Shown here in pieces: positions 47,635 through 56,495 of a stretch of DNA of 64,000 nt. The translations under genes and the position numbers were made by a program. Under the pieces are notes generated by a model that was not told the origin of the DNA, did no database searches, and was given only the letters and a program-made list of their open reading frames with translations. Position 1 is the stretch's first letter; the number at the start of each line of letters is the position of its first letter. Source of the DNA: Lentzea terrae (GTDB taxonomy: Bacteria; Actinomycetota; Actinomycetes; Mycobacteriales; Pseudonocardiaceae); assembly GCF_003265345.1 (NCBI RefSeq), contig NZ_QFWW01000001.1, positions 387,852 to 451,851 on the forward strand, in the 5' to 3' direction.

Positions 47635-50519
47635 TCAATCCCAAAATAAGTCGCAGACAGTTCTTGTACGCCACAGGTTTGCTGGCTGCCGCACCACACG
47701 TCTCGCTGGCTCAAGTGAAAGACACCTACTACGAAGTGTTGCTGCGGCACACGAGGTGGGCCGAGACGCAGTACGACCCGGTCGCGGGCCGGTACCGGCG
47801 CACCGACTTCGGGTTCGCGGTCGTGCTCGGCAACGCCGTTCTGCTCACCCGCGGCAACTACGACGCGGCACTGGCGGGCATCGAGAAAGACGTGTTGCGC
47901 CAGCACACTCTCGCCACCATCAAGCACTTCGCCGCGAGCAATGTGCTCGCGGGCGGCACCGAGTGGGGCAAGACCTTGTTCTGGGACACCACGTTCCAGT
48001 CGTACTTCGTGCTCGCCGCGCGCCTGCTCTGGCCGGACCTGGACGCGGCAACGCGCTCGAACGTCGAGGCGATCGCACGCGGCCAGGCCGACTACACGAC
48101 GTCGCTCGGCACCGGCAACGACCCGCGTTCCGGCAGCTGGACCCCGAACGGCCTGACGGGCGGTTACCGCGGCGACACCAAGCTGGAGGAAATGGGCGTC
48201 TACGCCCAGGCCATCGCTCCCGGCCTGGCCTGGCACGGCGACGGACCCGGCTGGCGCGAGGCGTTCGGCCGGTGGAGCCGCAACGAGGCCGGGCTGCCGG
48301 CCGCCGACCTCGCCAATCCCTCCACAGTGGACGGAGTGCCGATCTCGGCCAACATCGCCACGAACCTCCACGACACGTTCATCGTCGAGAACCACGGCTC
48401 GTTCGGCCCGCACTACCAGTCGGAGCTGTGGCGCACGTCGGGCCGCAACGCCGTGCACTTCCTGCTCGCGGGCCGTCCGCTACCAGAGGTACTCGTCAAG
48501 CAACCCAACGGTGAGCTGTTGTGGCGCACCATTCTCGCCACCATGAGTGACGCCGGCGAGCCGCTCATGCCGATGGTCGACGACCGTGAGCACCTGTACG
48601 GCCGCGACGTCATCCCGCTCGCGTTCCGCTCGACGGTGTTGCGCGACCCGATGGCGGCGCACGCGGAAGCAGCACTCGCGTCTCGGCTGCTCGCCTACCA
48701 GGCACATCCGCCGGTGCACCGGCTCGCGAAGTTCTCCGGTGAGGCCAAGTACGAGCCCGAGGCACGCGCGGAGCTCGCGATCAGCTACTTGCTGCACGAA
48801 CTGCGCCCGCCGGTGGCTCCGGCGCCGGACTTCTTCGCCCGCGCCGCGCTGGCGATCGACCACGGTGCCGAGCCGGGTCTGCTGGCCCACCAGTCCGCGG
48901 CGGCGTGGGCGGGCACGGTGACCAAGCGGGGCTTCACGAAGTTCGCCTGGCAGCCGGCGCACGACGACTGGCTGTTCAAGATCAGCGGCGCAACGCCGAT
49001 GCTGCTGCCGTCCTCTGCTGTCACTCAGCGCAATGCCGTTGTACATCAGGAGATTCGGGACGGTTTCGACGGCACGGCGAGCTTGCTGACGTTCGCGGAC
49101 GGGTTCGCCGGTACCGCAACGCTGCCGACCGGCACCGTCGTGTGCGCGCTCCCCCGGCCTGGCCGGGTGGACGTGCACAACCTGGCCATGGCGGGGATGC
49201 CGGGCCTCACCGGGTCCCGCACGTACACGGGTGCCGCGGGCCGGGTACAGGTCAAGGCGCGTGAGGCGTTCCGGGTCGACGAGATCGCGTTTCCGGCGGT
49301 GTCCGCACGGCACGTTCGGATGGTCGGGATCAGGCCGCATCCCACGTACGGGTACTCGTTGTTCGACTTCGAGGTGGACGGCTCTCGCGCACAGGTGACC
49401 GCGGCGTCGTCATTCGATCCTGGCAGGGAGCCTGCCAAGGCCACGGACGGTGATCCGGCCACGCGCTGGGCGGTCGCACGCTCCGAACGCGGCCGCGCCG
49501 ACAGCTGGCTCGCTGTTGACCTGGGAGCTGCCGCGACGGTGAGCCGGGTGCGGTTGCGTTGGGAGACAGCGGCTGCGGGCGCATACCGGATCGAGACCTC
49601 GTTGGACGGCGCCGGATGGACGACGGCGGCCGAGTACCCGCGGCCGGACCTCAGCACGGTGGGCTGGCTGGACGTGGACGGACGGGCGGGGTTCGTCGCG
49701 CGGTCGGGCGAGCCGATCGTGGTGGAGGGCGACACGATCACCGTCCCCTCGGGAATCGTCGAAGGCCACGTTCGTGCTGACCTCAGGGCGATTGCGGCGG
49801 AACCGCCACCACAATGTCCTCCCTCGGTGCGGGCGAGCACAGCCGACGGCTTCCTCACCCTCTTCAACCTGTCGAACGCCGACGTCACCGGCACCATCCG
49901 CCTCCACGGCACCCGGCTGTACCGAGGCACCCAGCGCACCACACCCGACGGCACCGAATACGCGCTCACCCTGGCCGCCGCCACCGCCCGGATCGAGGCA
50001 CCGTGGTTCACCGCGCGCGGCATCCCCGCAGGCGTCACGGCGATCGTGCACGACGCACGACGAGTCACGTTCCGCGGCGGCCCGGCCAGGTTCACGCTGG
50101 TCCACCGCGACGGCACGAAACTGTCGATCGTGCTCGGCAAAGCAGACCGCACGGTGACCGTCCCCGGTGCCACGCCGTTCCCGTTCCACGACCGCGCGCT
50201 CGGGCGTGTCACGTTCCCGAACTCCGTGCTGCCACCGGGGATGAGCGATCCGGCCGCCGCTGTCGACGGGAACCGGAGCACCGCGTGGACGCCGGGGCGC
50301 GACGGCCGCATGGTCGTCGACCTCGGTGCGGTGCGGGAGGTCCAGGTCGATCTGAAGTGGACGGATGGCGCGGTTCCGCCGCACACCGTCACGTTCAGCG
50401 TGGACGGCAGAACCTATGGACCGGACATCGTCGCGCGGTACGTGGCCGTGTCGACCGTCTGGCGACCGGGACACGCCTCCCTCAGGAGCATCTCGGTGCG
50501 CGACGAGGAGTCGGTTTAG
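47628..50519 (+). CDS. Tat-exported polysaccharide-active protein with alpha/alpha-toroid and discoidin domains
   Basis: A 963-residue protein from a GTG overlapping the GH97 stop. 'SRRQFLYATGLLAAAPHVSLA' is a twin-arginine signal. Residues about 30-400 look like the helical toroid of polysaccharide lyases of the PL8/heparinase kind ('NLHDTFIVENHGSFGPHYQ' may hold catalytic His/Tyr/Asn), and 400-600 a beta-sandwich. Two F5/8-type discoidin-like modules follow near residues 560-680 ('AKATDGDPATRWAV...WLAVDLGAAATVSRVRLRW') and at the C-terminus ('AAAVDGNRSTAWTPGRDGRMVVDLGAVREVQVDLKW'). Lyase activity is tentative; it could be a hydrolase of the same fold. Co-export with GH97 suggests joint breakdown of a galactose- or uronate-containing glycan. 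Confidence 0.6.
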   Translation: MLINPKISRRQFLYATGLLAAAPHVSLAQVKDTYYEVLLRHTRWAETQYDPVAGRYRRTDFGFAVVLGNAVLLTRGNYDAALAGIEKDVLRQHTLATIKHFAASNVLAGGTEWGKTLFWDTTFQSYFVLAARLLWPDLDAATRSNVEAIARGQADYTTSLGTGNDPRSGSWTPNGLTGGYRGDTKLEEMGVYAQAIAPGLAWHGDGPGWREAFGRWSRNEAGLPAADLANPSTVDGVPISANIATNLHDTFIVENHGSFGPHYQSELWRTSGRNAVHFLLAGRPLPEVLVKQPNGELLWRTILATMSDAGEPLMPMVDDREHLYGRDVIPLAFRSTVLRDPMAAHAEAALASRLLAYQAHPPVHRLAKFSGEAKYEPEARAELAISYLLHELRPPVAPAPDFFARAALAIDHGAEPGLLAHQSAAAWAGTVTKRGFTKFAWQPAHDDWLFKISGATPMLLPSSAVTQRNAVVHQEIRDGFDGTASLLTFADGFAGTATLPTGTVVCALPRPGRVDVHNLAMAGMPGLTGSRTYTGAAGRVQVKAREAFRVDEIAFPAVSARHVRMVGIRPHPTYGYSLFDFEVDGSRAQVTAASSFDPGREPAKATDGDPATRWAVARSERGRADSWLAVDLGAAATVSRVRLRWETAAAGAYRIETSLDGAGWTTAAEYPRPDLSTVGWLDVDGRAGFVARSGEPIVVEGDTITVPSGIVEGHVRADLRAIAAEPPPQCPPSVRASTADGFLTLFNLSNADVTGTIRLHGTRLYRGTQRTTPDGTEYALTLAAATARIEAPWFTARGIPAGVTAIVHDARRVTFRGGPARFTLVHRDGTKLSIVLGKADRTVTVPGATPFPFHDRALGRVTFPNSVLPPGMSDPAAAVDGNRSTAWTPGRDGRMVVDLGAVREVQVDLKWTDGAVPPHTVTFSVDGRTYGPDIVARYVAVSTVWRPGHASLRSISVRDEESV

Positions 50520-50546
50520 GCGCCGAATAGTCGGTAATCCAATGGC

Positions 50547-51347
50547 ATGTTCGACGGGTTGCGATCCGCCGCACGCGAGAGCGTGGTCAGGGCGTTGTGG
50601 GACGTGCCGAGGCTGCTGCGTCATCCGGTGTGGCGAAGCGGCGATCCGAGCCAGGGCAACGGCTTGGGCGTGGTGCTCGTGCCAGGTTTCGGCGCGGGTG
50701 AGATGAGTCTGTCGCCGGCCGCCTCGTGGCTGCGAGCACGCGGTTACCGACCGGCCTCCGCCGGAGTCGGGTTCACCGTCGGCTGCACCGCCGAACTGCT
50801 GGCAAGGGTCCTGCGCACCACCGAGAAGCACGCCGAGCGCACCGGTCGTCCGGTGGTGCTGCTCGGCCAGAGCCGCGGCGGCGGCATCGCGCGCCTAGCC
50901 GCCGCCCGGCGCCCCGATCTGGTGCACGGCCTGGTGATGCTGGGCAGTCCGGTGCTCGACCCGATGGGCGCGCACCCGAACGTCATGCGCATCGCGAGGT
51001 TCCTGGCCCGGCTGGCTTCCGCTGGCGTGCCGGGGTTGCTCGACGACGACTGCATGCAGGGGCCGTGCTTCGAGGAGCACATCAAGTCGCTCGCCGAACC
51101 GTTGCGAGTACCCGCGATCTCGATTTTCTCGCGTTCGGACGGGATCGTGCCGTGGCAGCTGTGCCAGGATCCGTACGCCGAGTGCGTCGAGGTGCACAGC
51201 ACGCACACCGGCATGGGGTTCGACCCGTTCGTCTACGAGCTGCTGGGGCCCCGACTGGCCGCCTGGGCTCAGCTGACCGGCACGATCCGCGCGTCCAGCA
51301 GCGCACCGTCCACGACGTCCAGCAGCCCGATCGTCGCCTGGGGCTGA
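50547..51347 (+). CDS. Alpha/beta hydrolase
   Basis: A 266-residue cytoplasmic protein. 'GVVLVPGFGAGEMSL' provides the oxyanion region, 'VVLLGQSRGGGIARLAA' the nucleophile elbow with Ser, 'SRSDGIVPW' the acid and 'HTGMGFDP' the probable His, together a lipase/esterase-type triad. The last 26 codons overlap the opposite-strand phosphoesterase gene by 79 bases and turn Ser/Thr-rich, so the functional protein may be shorter in origin. Substrate unknown. Confidence 0.75.
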   Translation: MFDGLRSAARESVVRALWDVPRLLRHPVWRSGDPSQGNGLGVVLVPGFGAGEMSLSPAASWLRARGYRPASAGVGFTVGCTAELLARVLRTTEKHAERTGRPVVLLGQSRGGGIARLAAARRPDLVHGLVMLGSPVLDPMGAHPNVMRIARFLARLASAGVPGLLDDDCMQGPCFEEHIKSLAEPLRVPAISIFSRSDGIVPWQLCQDPYAECVEVHSTHTGMGFDPFVYELLGPRLAAWAQLTGTIRASSSAPSTTSSSPIVAWG

Positions 51348-51760
51348 CGGCGTTTGTCCGTGGGCGAGCCGGGATTGAAGACGCGGAACCCGTTCTCCTC
51401 CTCGTCCCACGGGATGTGCGAGTGTCCGAACACGACCAGTCGGGCAGCGGGGAACCGGCGGCGCATCCTCGTGAGCCGGCCGGTCTTCTGCCCGCTGTCG
51501 TGGATCATCGCGACCGGCAGGCCCTCGATCTCGAACTCGACGGTCTCCGGCGCACCCCACGCCACCACGTCGGGCCCGTCGTTGTTGCCGCACACCGCGA
51601 CCACGGGCGCGTACTCGGCCAACTCGTCCAGCACGGAAGCGATGCAGACGTCGCCGCCGTGCAGGATCAGGTCGGCGGACCGCAGATGTGCGGCCACGGC
51701 AGGCGGGCACCGCTTCCAGAACCGCGGCGCGTGGGTGTCAGACAGCACGACCACTCTCAC
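51269..51760 (-). CDS. YfcE/MJ0936-type metallophosphoesterase
   Basis: A 163-residue calcineurin-like phosphoesterase. All metal-binding motifs are present: 'LSDTHAPRF' (DxH), 'LILHGGDV' (GD), 'VCGNND' (GN-D) and 'VVFGHSH' (GHxH), with 'NPGSPTDKRR' near the end. Size and layout match small YfcE-type phosphodiesterases acting on cyclic nucleotides or model substrates. The 3' end overlaps the alpha/beta hydrolase gene by 79 bases on the other strand. Confidence 0.88.
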   Translation of the reverse strand: MRVVVLSDTHAPRFWKRCPPAVAAHLRSADLILHGGDVCIASVLDELAEYAPVVAVCGNNDGPDVVAWGAPETVEFEIEGLPVAMIHDSGQKTGRLTRMRRRFPAARLVVFGHSHIPWDEEENGFRVFNPGSPTDKRRQPQATIGLLDVVDGALLDARIVPVS

Positions 51761-51830
51761 GGCTGCCGACCGTACCGCGAGCCGGGTGTGGCCGCCCTGC
51801 GGACGCGGACGGCCACACCCGCGCCGGCCC

Positions 51831-52184
51831 CTAGAGTGGACCGCAGTCGTTCTCGTACGGCAGGTTCGCGCGCTCGTTGCCCTTGAAGTAGATGGCGCTG
51901 GCCAGGTACCGGCCGCCGTCCATCAGGCTGACCATGATCCAGATGTTGTTGTAGATGCCGTGGTCGTAGACGGTCTGACCGCGGGTCCAGCAGATGCCGA
52001 TGGTGCTCTCGCCCGCGGGGATGACGTGGTGCACCGGGCACGACAACGCCTCGCAGGTGCGCACCTCCGCATCCGCCCACGTCGTCACCAGCGGGTACGG
52101 CGGCTTCGGCGCATCCGCCTGTGCCACACCGGATCCCGCGATGAGCGCAAGCGCGGCGAGCAGGCTCCCCAGTACGACTCTCAT
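51831..52184 (-). CDS. Small secreted protein, SH3-like
   Basis: A 117-residue protein with a Sec signal ('RVVLGSLLAALALIAGSGVAQADA', cleavage near residue 24). The mature part has four cysteines and the pattern 'VTTWADAEVRTCEALSCPVHHVIPAGESTIGICWTRGQTVYDHGIYNNIWIMV', which resembles bacterial SH3-like secreted domains of actinobacteria. It diverges from the SGNH esterase gene with 107 bases between starts. No enzymatic residues are evident. Confidence 0.7.
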   Translation of the reverse strand: MRVVLGSLLAALALIAGSGVAQADAPKPPYPLVTTWADAEVRTCEALSCPVHHVIPAGESTIGICWTRGQTVYDHGIYNNIWIMVSLMDGGRYLASAIYFKGNERANLPYENDCGPL

Positions 52185-52291
52185 GCACTTCCTCCCAGTG
52201 GTTCGTCGATCATCGGCAGGAAACGCACCTCACACATTTGGGGTTGCACGACCGACTAACGAGACGCCTGAGTGCCGTAAACTGGCGGCCC

Positions 52292-53827
52292 ATGAGGGCG
52301 TTACCCGTGGCAGTTGCCGCAGTCGTGATCTCCAGCTCATCCCCTGCCGTAGCAGCGGTTTCTCCTGACCACCCGCTCATCCTCGACGTCGACGTGACGG
52401 CGGTCTGCGGTCAACCGTCAACGGGCAAGGTGACGGTTTTCAACCCTGCCGACAAGAACGTCGAATGGCGCATTCGACAGCACGGCGCGGTGATCACCGG
52501 CACTGGCCAGGACCTCACACTGCCCGGCACCGGCGAGTTCCTGGTCGACGCGCGCGAACCCGGCCGTGCGTACGGAAAAGTGTGGCGCGACGAGGTTTCC
52601 GACGGCTGCAACCCCGTCCGGGTCGTGTCGGTCGGTGACTCAGTGGTGTGGAATCAGGGCGTCGACCAGCACCAGAAGTTCCCGCGCCTGACTGCGAAGT
52701 TGCTCGGCGATGCCACCGGACGCGGGTTCGCGCACCGCGACTACTCGATCTCCGGTGCGGTGCTCGACGCGCCGGACCTGCCGTGTCCCGCCTCTTCCCT
52801 CCAGGATCCCGACGGCGACGGCGAGATGGAGCTGGGCGAGGTCACCACGCAACAGCCGGACGTGTTCTGCCAGCTGGAGAAAGCGGCTGAGCAAGAGACC
52901 GACCTGGTCATCATCAACGGCTGCATCAACGACATGGACCCGTTGCTCGGCATCCCGCTGGGCATCACGCCCGGCACCGAGGACGTGCCCACGGCGGTGC
53001 GGCGCGAGTGCGGCGGTGTCGGTGCGGCGCCGACGAACCCGGCTCGCGACGTCCCGTACTTCAGCGGCGCCAAGGTCGGCTATGGCGGCCGGGGCATGCG
53101 GGAGGCGATCGAGAAAGCGCATTCCCTGCCGGGCCGGCCGAAGGTGCTGGTCGTCGACTTCTACTACGCGCTCAGCCGGGCGAGCTTCGTGCCGCGCTGG
53201 TTCTGCACGGACCGCGGGTTCTCGGCCACCAACGAACAGCTGTGCCTGCGGAACATCGGCCGGGCACCGCAGCGGTTCGAGCAGTTCACGCGGGAGTCGG
53301 CGGAGGCCTACCGGGTCGCGGTCGCGGAGGCCAACGCCGCGTCGTCCGACGGCCCGTACGCGATCACGGGCGATGGCCTGTTCACGCTGGACAACGCGGC
53401 GTTCGCGGCGGACCGGAAGGTCTGGCAGCTGCCACACGAGGACGAGCAGTTCTCGTTGCGCCAGGAGGCCTGCCCCCGATACAGCGCCACAGCCGTGCAG
53501 TGCCTGACGGCGGCGATCGCACACCCGGACACGACCGGCTCGCGGCAGTACGCCGAGAACTTCCTGCGAGACCAGCGGCTGCGCCAGTGGTTCGAGCTCG
53601 ATTCCGTTCAGGGCACGGTCGGCGTGTCGCGTGCGGGCAACACGGTCACGTTGACGGCACCCGCGGGCCGTGAGTTCCGCTGGTACTTCGGTGACGGGAC
53701 GTCGACCGCCGGTGGCCGCCAAGTCACCCACACGTACACCACGAGCGGGCCGCACCTGCCGCGCGTCGTGGTGGACGGACGGCTGCACGAAGCGCGGGAT
53801 TCGGTGCAGGTGAAAGCGGGTACCTGA
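52292..53827 (+). CDS. Secreted SGNH/GDSL hydrolase with C-terminal PKD domain
   Basis: A 511-residue secreted esterase. Signal peptide at 1-22. A small N-terminal beta domain (about 25-105) precedes the SGNH fold: block I 'VVSVGDSVVWNQG' with the nucleophile Ser near residue 113, block III 'VIINGCINDMDP' with the Asn, and block V 'AIAHPDTTGSRQYAENF' with the catalytic Asp/His pair. Residues about 430-511 form a PKD-type beta-sandwich ('FRWYFGDGTSTAGGRQVTHTYTTSG'). Insertions with Cys pairs suggest disulfides. Substrate may be a lipid or acylated glycan. It ends 5 bases before ku. Confidence 0.8.
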   Translation: MRALPVAVAAVVISSSSPAVAAVSPDHPLILDVDVTAVCGQPSTGKVTVFNPADKNVEWRIRQHGAVITGTGQDLTLPGTGEFLVDAREPGRAYGKVWRDEVSDGCNPVRVVSVGDSVVWNQGVDQHQKFPRLTAKLLGDATGRGFAHRDYSISGAVLDAPDLPCPASSLQDPDGDGEMELGEVTTQQPDVFCQLEKAAEQETDLVIINGCINDMDPLLGIPLGITPGTEDVPTAVRRECGGVGAAPTNPARDVPYFSGAKVGYGGRGMREAIEKAHSLPGRPKVLVVDFYYALSRASFVPRWFCTDRGFSATNEQLCLRNIGRAPQRFEQFTRESAEAYRVAVAEANAASSDGPYAITGDGLFTLDNAAFAADRKVWQLPHEDEQFSLRQEACPRYSATAVQCLTAAIAHPDTTGSRQYAENFLRDQRLRQWFELDSVQGTVGVSRAGNTVTLTAPAGREFRWYFGDGTSTAGGRQVTHTYTTSGPHLPRVVVDGRLHEARDSVQVKAGT

Positions 53828-53832
53828 CCCGC

Positions 53833-54639
53833 ATGGCACGGGCGATCTGGAGCGGGTCGGTCAGTTTCGGGCTGGTTTCCATCCCGGTGGAGCTGTACAG
53901 CGCCACCGAGGACCACACGGTGCACTTCAACCAGTTCCAGCGCGGGACGTCCGACCGCATCCGGTACAAGCGCGTCAACGAGCGCACCGGACGTGAGGTG
54001 CCCTACGACAAGATCGTGAAGGGGCACGAGGTCGACAGCGGCGAGTACGTCATCGTCGAGCCGGAGGAACTGGACGACATCGCGCCCGGCCGCTCCCGCA
54101 CGCTCGACATCGAGGCGTTCGTGGACCTCGACGAGATCGACCCGGTGTACTTCCAGAAGACGTACTGGCTCGGCCCGGCCAAGCCCGAGTTCTCCCGCCC
54201 GTACCTGCTGCTGGCGCAGGCGATGAAGAAGACGAACCGGGCCGGGATCGCGATGTTCGTCATGCGCGGCAAGCAGTACCTGACCGCGCTGAAGGAGGAC
54301 AACGGGATCCTTGCCGTGCACACGCTGTTCTTCGCGGACGAGATCAGAAACCCGAAGGACGTGCTGGACGTGACACCGGAGGGTCGTGCGCCGCGCGGCA
54401 AGGAACTCGACATGGCGATGTCGCTCGTCGAGTCGATGGCCGACGACTGGCATCCCAAGGACTACCGCGACACGTACACCGAGCGGGTCCAGAAGCTCAT
54501 CAAGGACAAGCGGAAGGGCCGCGAGGTCGTCGTCGAGGCCGAGCCGCCGGAGGCCACCGGGGTCGTGGACCTCATGGAGGCGTTGCAGCGCAGCGTGGAG
54601 GCGAGCAAGTCCAAGCGGGGCAAGAAGAAGGCCGGTTAG
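53833..54639 (+). CDS. ku: Ku DNA end-binding protein for non-homologous end joining
   Basis: A 268-residue bacterial Ku, within the usual 260-320 range. It begins 'ARAIWSGSVSFGLVSIPVELYSATEDHTVHFNQFQRGTSDRIRYKRVNERTGREV' and contains 'VDLDEIDPVYFQKTYWLGP' and the dimer bridge region, followed by a short Lys-rich C-terminal tail ('SKSKRGKKKAG') that can bind DNA. It normally forms a homodimer on double-strand ends and recruits LigD. No ligD lies in the window. Its stop codon TAG is formed by the first bases of the inverted-repeat element at 54637. Confidence 0.93.
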   Translation: MARAIWSGSVSFGLVSIPVELYSATEDHTVHFNQFQRGTSDRIRYKRVNERTGREVPYDKIVKGHEVDSGEYVIVEPEELDDIAPGRSRTLDIEAFVDLDEIDPVYFQKTYWLGPAKPEFSRPYLLLAQAMKKTNRAGIAMFVMRGKQYLTALKEDNGILAVHTLFFADEIRNPKDVLDVTPEGRAPRGKELDMAMSLVESMADDWHPKDYRDTYTERVQKLIKDKRKGREVVVEAEPPEATGVVDLMEALQRSVEASKSKRGKKKAG

Positions 54640-54802
54640 TGGCGTGGCTCGCAATGTTGCCCGGGCGAATTTGCGGTCAGACGGGCGCATCGTGGTGCCG
54701 CCCCCGCTTCCTCATCCTGGTCGGCTGTGGGAGTGGGGGCGGTGCCGCGAGGCGTCCTGCTGAGCGTGAATTACCTCGCCAACGTTGCGGGACACGCCAC
54801 TA
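54637..54802. repeat. 166-bp imperfect inverted-repeat element between convergent genes (MITE-like)
   Basis: The left half (from TAGTGGCGTG at 54637) and the reverse complement of the right half (ending CACGCCACTA at 54802) align over almost their whole length: the first 22 bases after TA match at 19 positions, and further matching blocks (AATT..., GGTCAG..GG.CGC, CCGCCCCC) follow at roughly 75% identity. Both ends read TA next to GTGGCGTG. The structure is either a miniature transposable element with TA duplication or an elaborate bidirectional terminator. Confidence 0.6.
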
Positions 54803-55444
54803 GCTGACGACCAGCGCGGTCGCGTTGTCCGTGCCACCCGCGTACAACGCCGCCCGCACAAGCCTTTCCGCCGACACGCGGCCGGCCGTGATCGCCTCGA
54901 TCCCCTCGTGCCCCAACGGCCCGTACACCCCGTCGGAAGCCAGCACGAGCCGCGCAGCCCGAGTGGCCGCCCGCCCGATGTTCTCCGGCGTCGCGTGCCG
55001 GACCGTGTTCGTCACGACGTGCTCCAGCCGCGGCGCCGGCACCACCCCGTGCTCGCGGAAGTACTCGGCCACGGTCTGATCGGTCGTGAGCTGCACGAGG
55101 TCTTCGCCATCAGACGCGTACGCACGGGCGTCACCCGCCCACGCCACGTCGAAGCCTCCGTCCGGACGTGCCACGGCGACCACGATCACGGCGTCCCCGC
55201 TGTGCACCTGCAGCGCATCACGCGCGGCCAGGATCGCGGCGACCGGGTCGGTCAGCAGGGCGGCGGCGCGCGCGGCGGCCCAGGCGGCTTCCCCCGCGGC
55301 GGCCGAGTCGCCGACCCCGTCCGCGACGACGAAGGTGCGGCGAGCAAAGGCATGGGCGTCGGCGTTGTGGGTGCGCGGGCCGCGGTCAGTGGCGTACGTG
55401 ACGGTCAGCGCTGTGCCCAGTGGCATGGTGCGATCGATCAGCAT
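54800..55444 (-). CDS. PP2C-type protein phosphatase
   Basis: A 214-residue cytoplasmic phosphatase. Motifs of the PP2C/SpoIIE fold are 'FVVADGVGD' (metal-binding Asp), 'VAWAGDARAYA' and 'LVLASDGVYG' with the final 'GTDNATALVV' (GxDNxT). It is shorter than typical PstP-like enzymes and lacks a membrane anchor. The ATG at 55444 has GGGAGG upstream; the longer GTG reading adds non-conserved residues. Its TAG stop lies in the end of the inverted-repeat element. Targets are phospho-Ser/Thr proteins, unknown here. Confidence 0.85.
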   Translation of the reverse strand: MLIDRTMPLGTALTVTYATDRGPRTHNADAHAFARRTFVVADGVGDSAAAGEAAWAAARAAALLTDPVAAILAARDALQVHSGDAVIVVAVARPDGGFDVAWAGDARAYASDGEDLVQLTTDQTVAEYFREHGVVPAPRLEHVVTNTVRHATPENIGRAATRAARLVLASDGVYGPLGHEGIEAITAGRVSAERLVRAALYAGGTDNATALVVS

Positions 55445-55513
55445 GGCGACCTCCCTGACCTCCACTAAGCCTGGCGTGGCCAAGAGTCTGCTGTCAGGAG
55501 CCTGAGAAAAGCT

Positions 55514-56452
55514 CTAGAGTTTCGCCGCCCGGCGAAACCGCTCCGCAGCGCGGACCAGTGCAGCAGACAGTTCAGGCGGAGAGACGACCTCGAACTCGAC
55601 CGTGATGCTCGCGAGCATGAACACCACGTCGTCCATCGTCTCGCCGCCAACACGCACATTGCACGAGGTTTCGTCCACAGCGAAAACCTCGCCGTAGCTG
55701 CGCCACTCCACGGCCTCCGAAGCAGGCACGCTCAGTCGCACCACGCCCTGCACCGGCCACCGATCGGCCACCCGTGCGGCCACGAACGCCCCCGCGTCGC
55801 CGCCGGGAATCTCACGGGGCGTGAACCGGGCACCGAACGGGAGGCGCACGCTCATCCGATCGAGCCGAAAAGTCCGCCAGTCGTCCCGGAGCACGTCCCA
55901 GGCGACCAAATACCAGCGCCGGCCCCACGTCACCAACCGGTGCGGCTCGACCTCGCGCAGCGACTCGTCCCCCGAGTGCCCGACGTACGCGAACCGGAGC
56001 CGCTGCCGATCGCGGCAAGCCGTGCCGACCGTCGTCAGCAACGAAGCGTCCACCACCGGCGCGGACCCGGTGTGCGGCACGGTGGCGATCTCCAAAGCCG
56101 CCACTCGGTGTTGCAAAGCGGACGGCAGCACCTGCTCGACCTTCAGCAACGCCCGCACCGCCGTCTCGCCGATGTCCGAGATGCCGCTCGCGGTCCGCAG
56201 CCCGACCGCCACGGCCACGGCCTCGTCGTCGTCCAGCAGCAACGGTGGCAGCTGCGCGCCCGGACCCAGCCGGTAGCCGCCACCGGACGTGCCCATCGAG
56301 GCGTGCACCGGATAGTCGAGCTCGCGCAGCTTGTCGACGTCGCGGCGCACCGTGCGGGTGGTCACGCCCAACCGGTCGGCCAGCTCGGCGCCGGACCACT
56401 CACGGCGCGACTGCAGCAGACCGAGCAACTTCAACAAACGAGCGGAAGGCAC
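55514..56452 (-). CDS. WYL-domain transcriptional regulator
   Basis: A 312-residue regulator. Residues about 1-60 form a DeoR-like winged helix ('SARLLKLLGLLQSRREWSGAELADRLGVTTRTVRRDVDKLRELDYPV'), residues about 140-215 a WYL domain with 'RLVTWGRRWYLVAWDVLRDDWRTFRLDRM', and a WCX extension follows. WYL proteins sense nucleic-acid or metabolite ligands. The GTG at 56452 is within a 25-base palindrome, indicating autorepression and control of the divergent epoxide hydrolase. Confidence 0.88.
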   Translation of the reverse strand: MPSARLLKLLGLLQSRREWSGAELADRLGVTTRTVRRDVDKLRELDYPVHASMGTSGGGYRLGPGAQLPPLLLDDDEAVAVAVGLRTASGISDIGETAVRALLKVEQVLPSALQHRVAALEIATVPHTGSAPVVDASLLTTVGTACRDRQRLRFAYVGHSGDESLREVEPHRLVTWGRRWYLVAWDVLRDDWRTFRLDRMSVRLPFGARFTPREIPGGDAGAFVAARVADRWPVQGVVRLSVPASEAVEWRSYGEVFAVDETSCNVRVGGETMDDVVFMLASITVEFEVVSPPELSAALVRAAERFRRAAKL

Positions 56453-56476
56453 TGTAGGACCATATCTGTCCTACAG
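56452..56476. promoter_or_regulatory. Palindromic operator between WYL regulator and epoxide hydrolase
   Basis: CTGTAGGAC (56452-56460) and GTCCTACAG (56468-56476) are perfect inverted repeats with a 7-base spacer. The left arm begins at the start codon of the WYL gene, and the right arm ends 19 bases before the epoxide hydrolase ATG, so one dimer could control both genes. Confidence 0.65.
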
Positions 56477-56495
56477 GCCAAATAGCGTCACTGCC

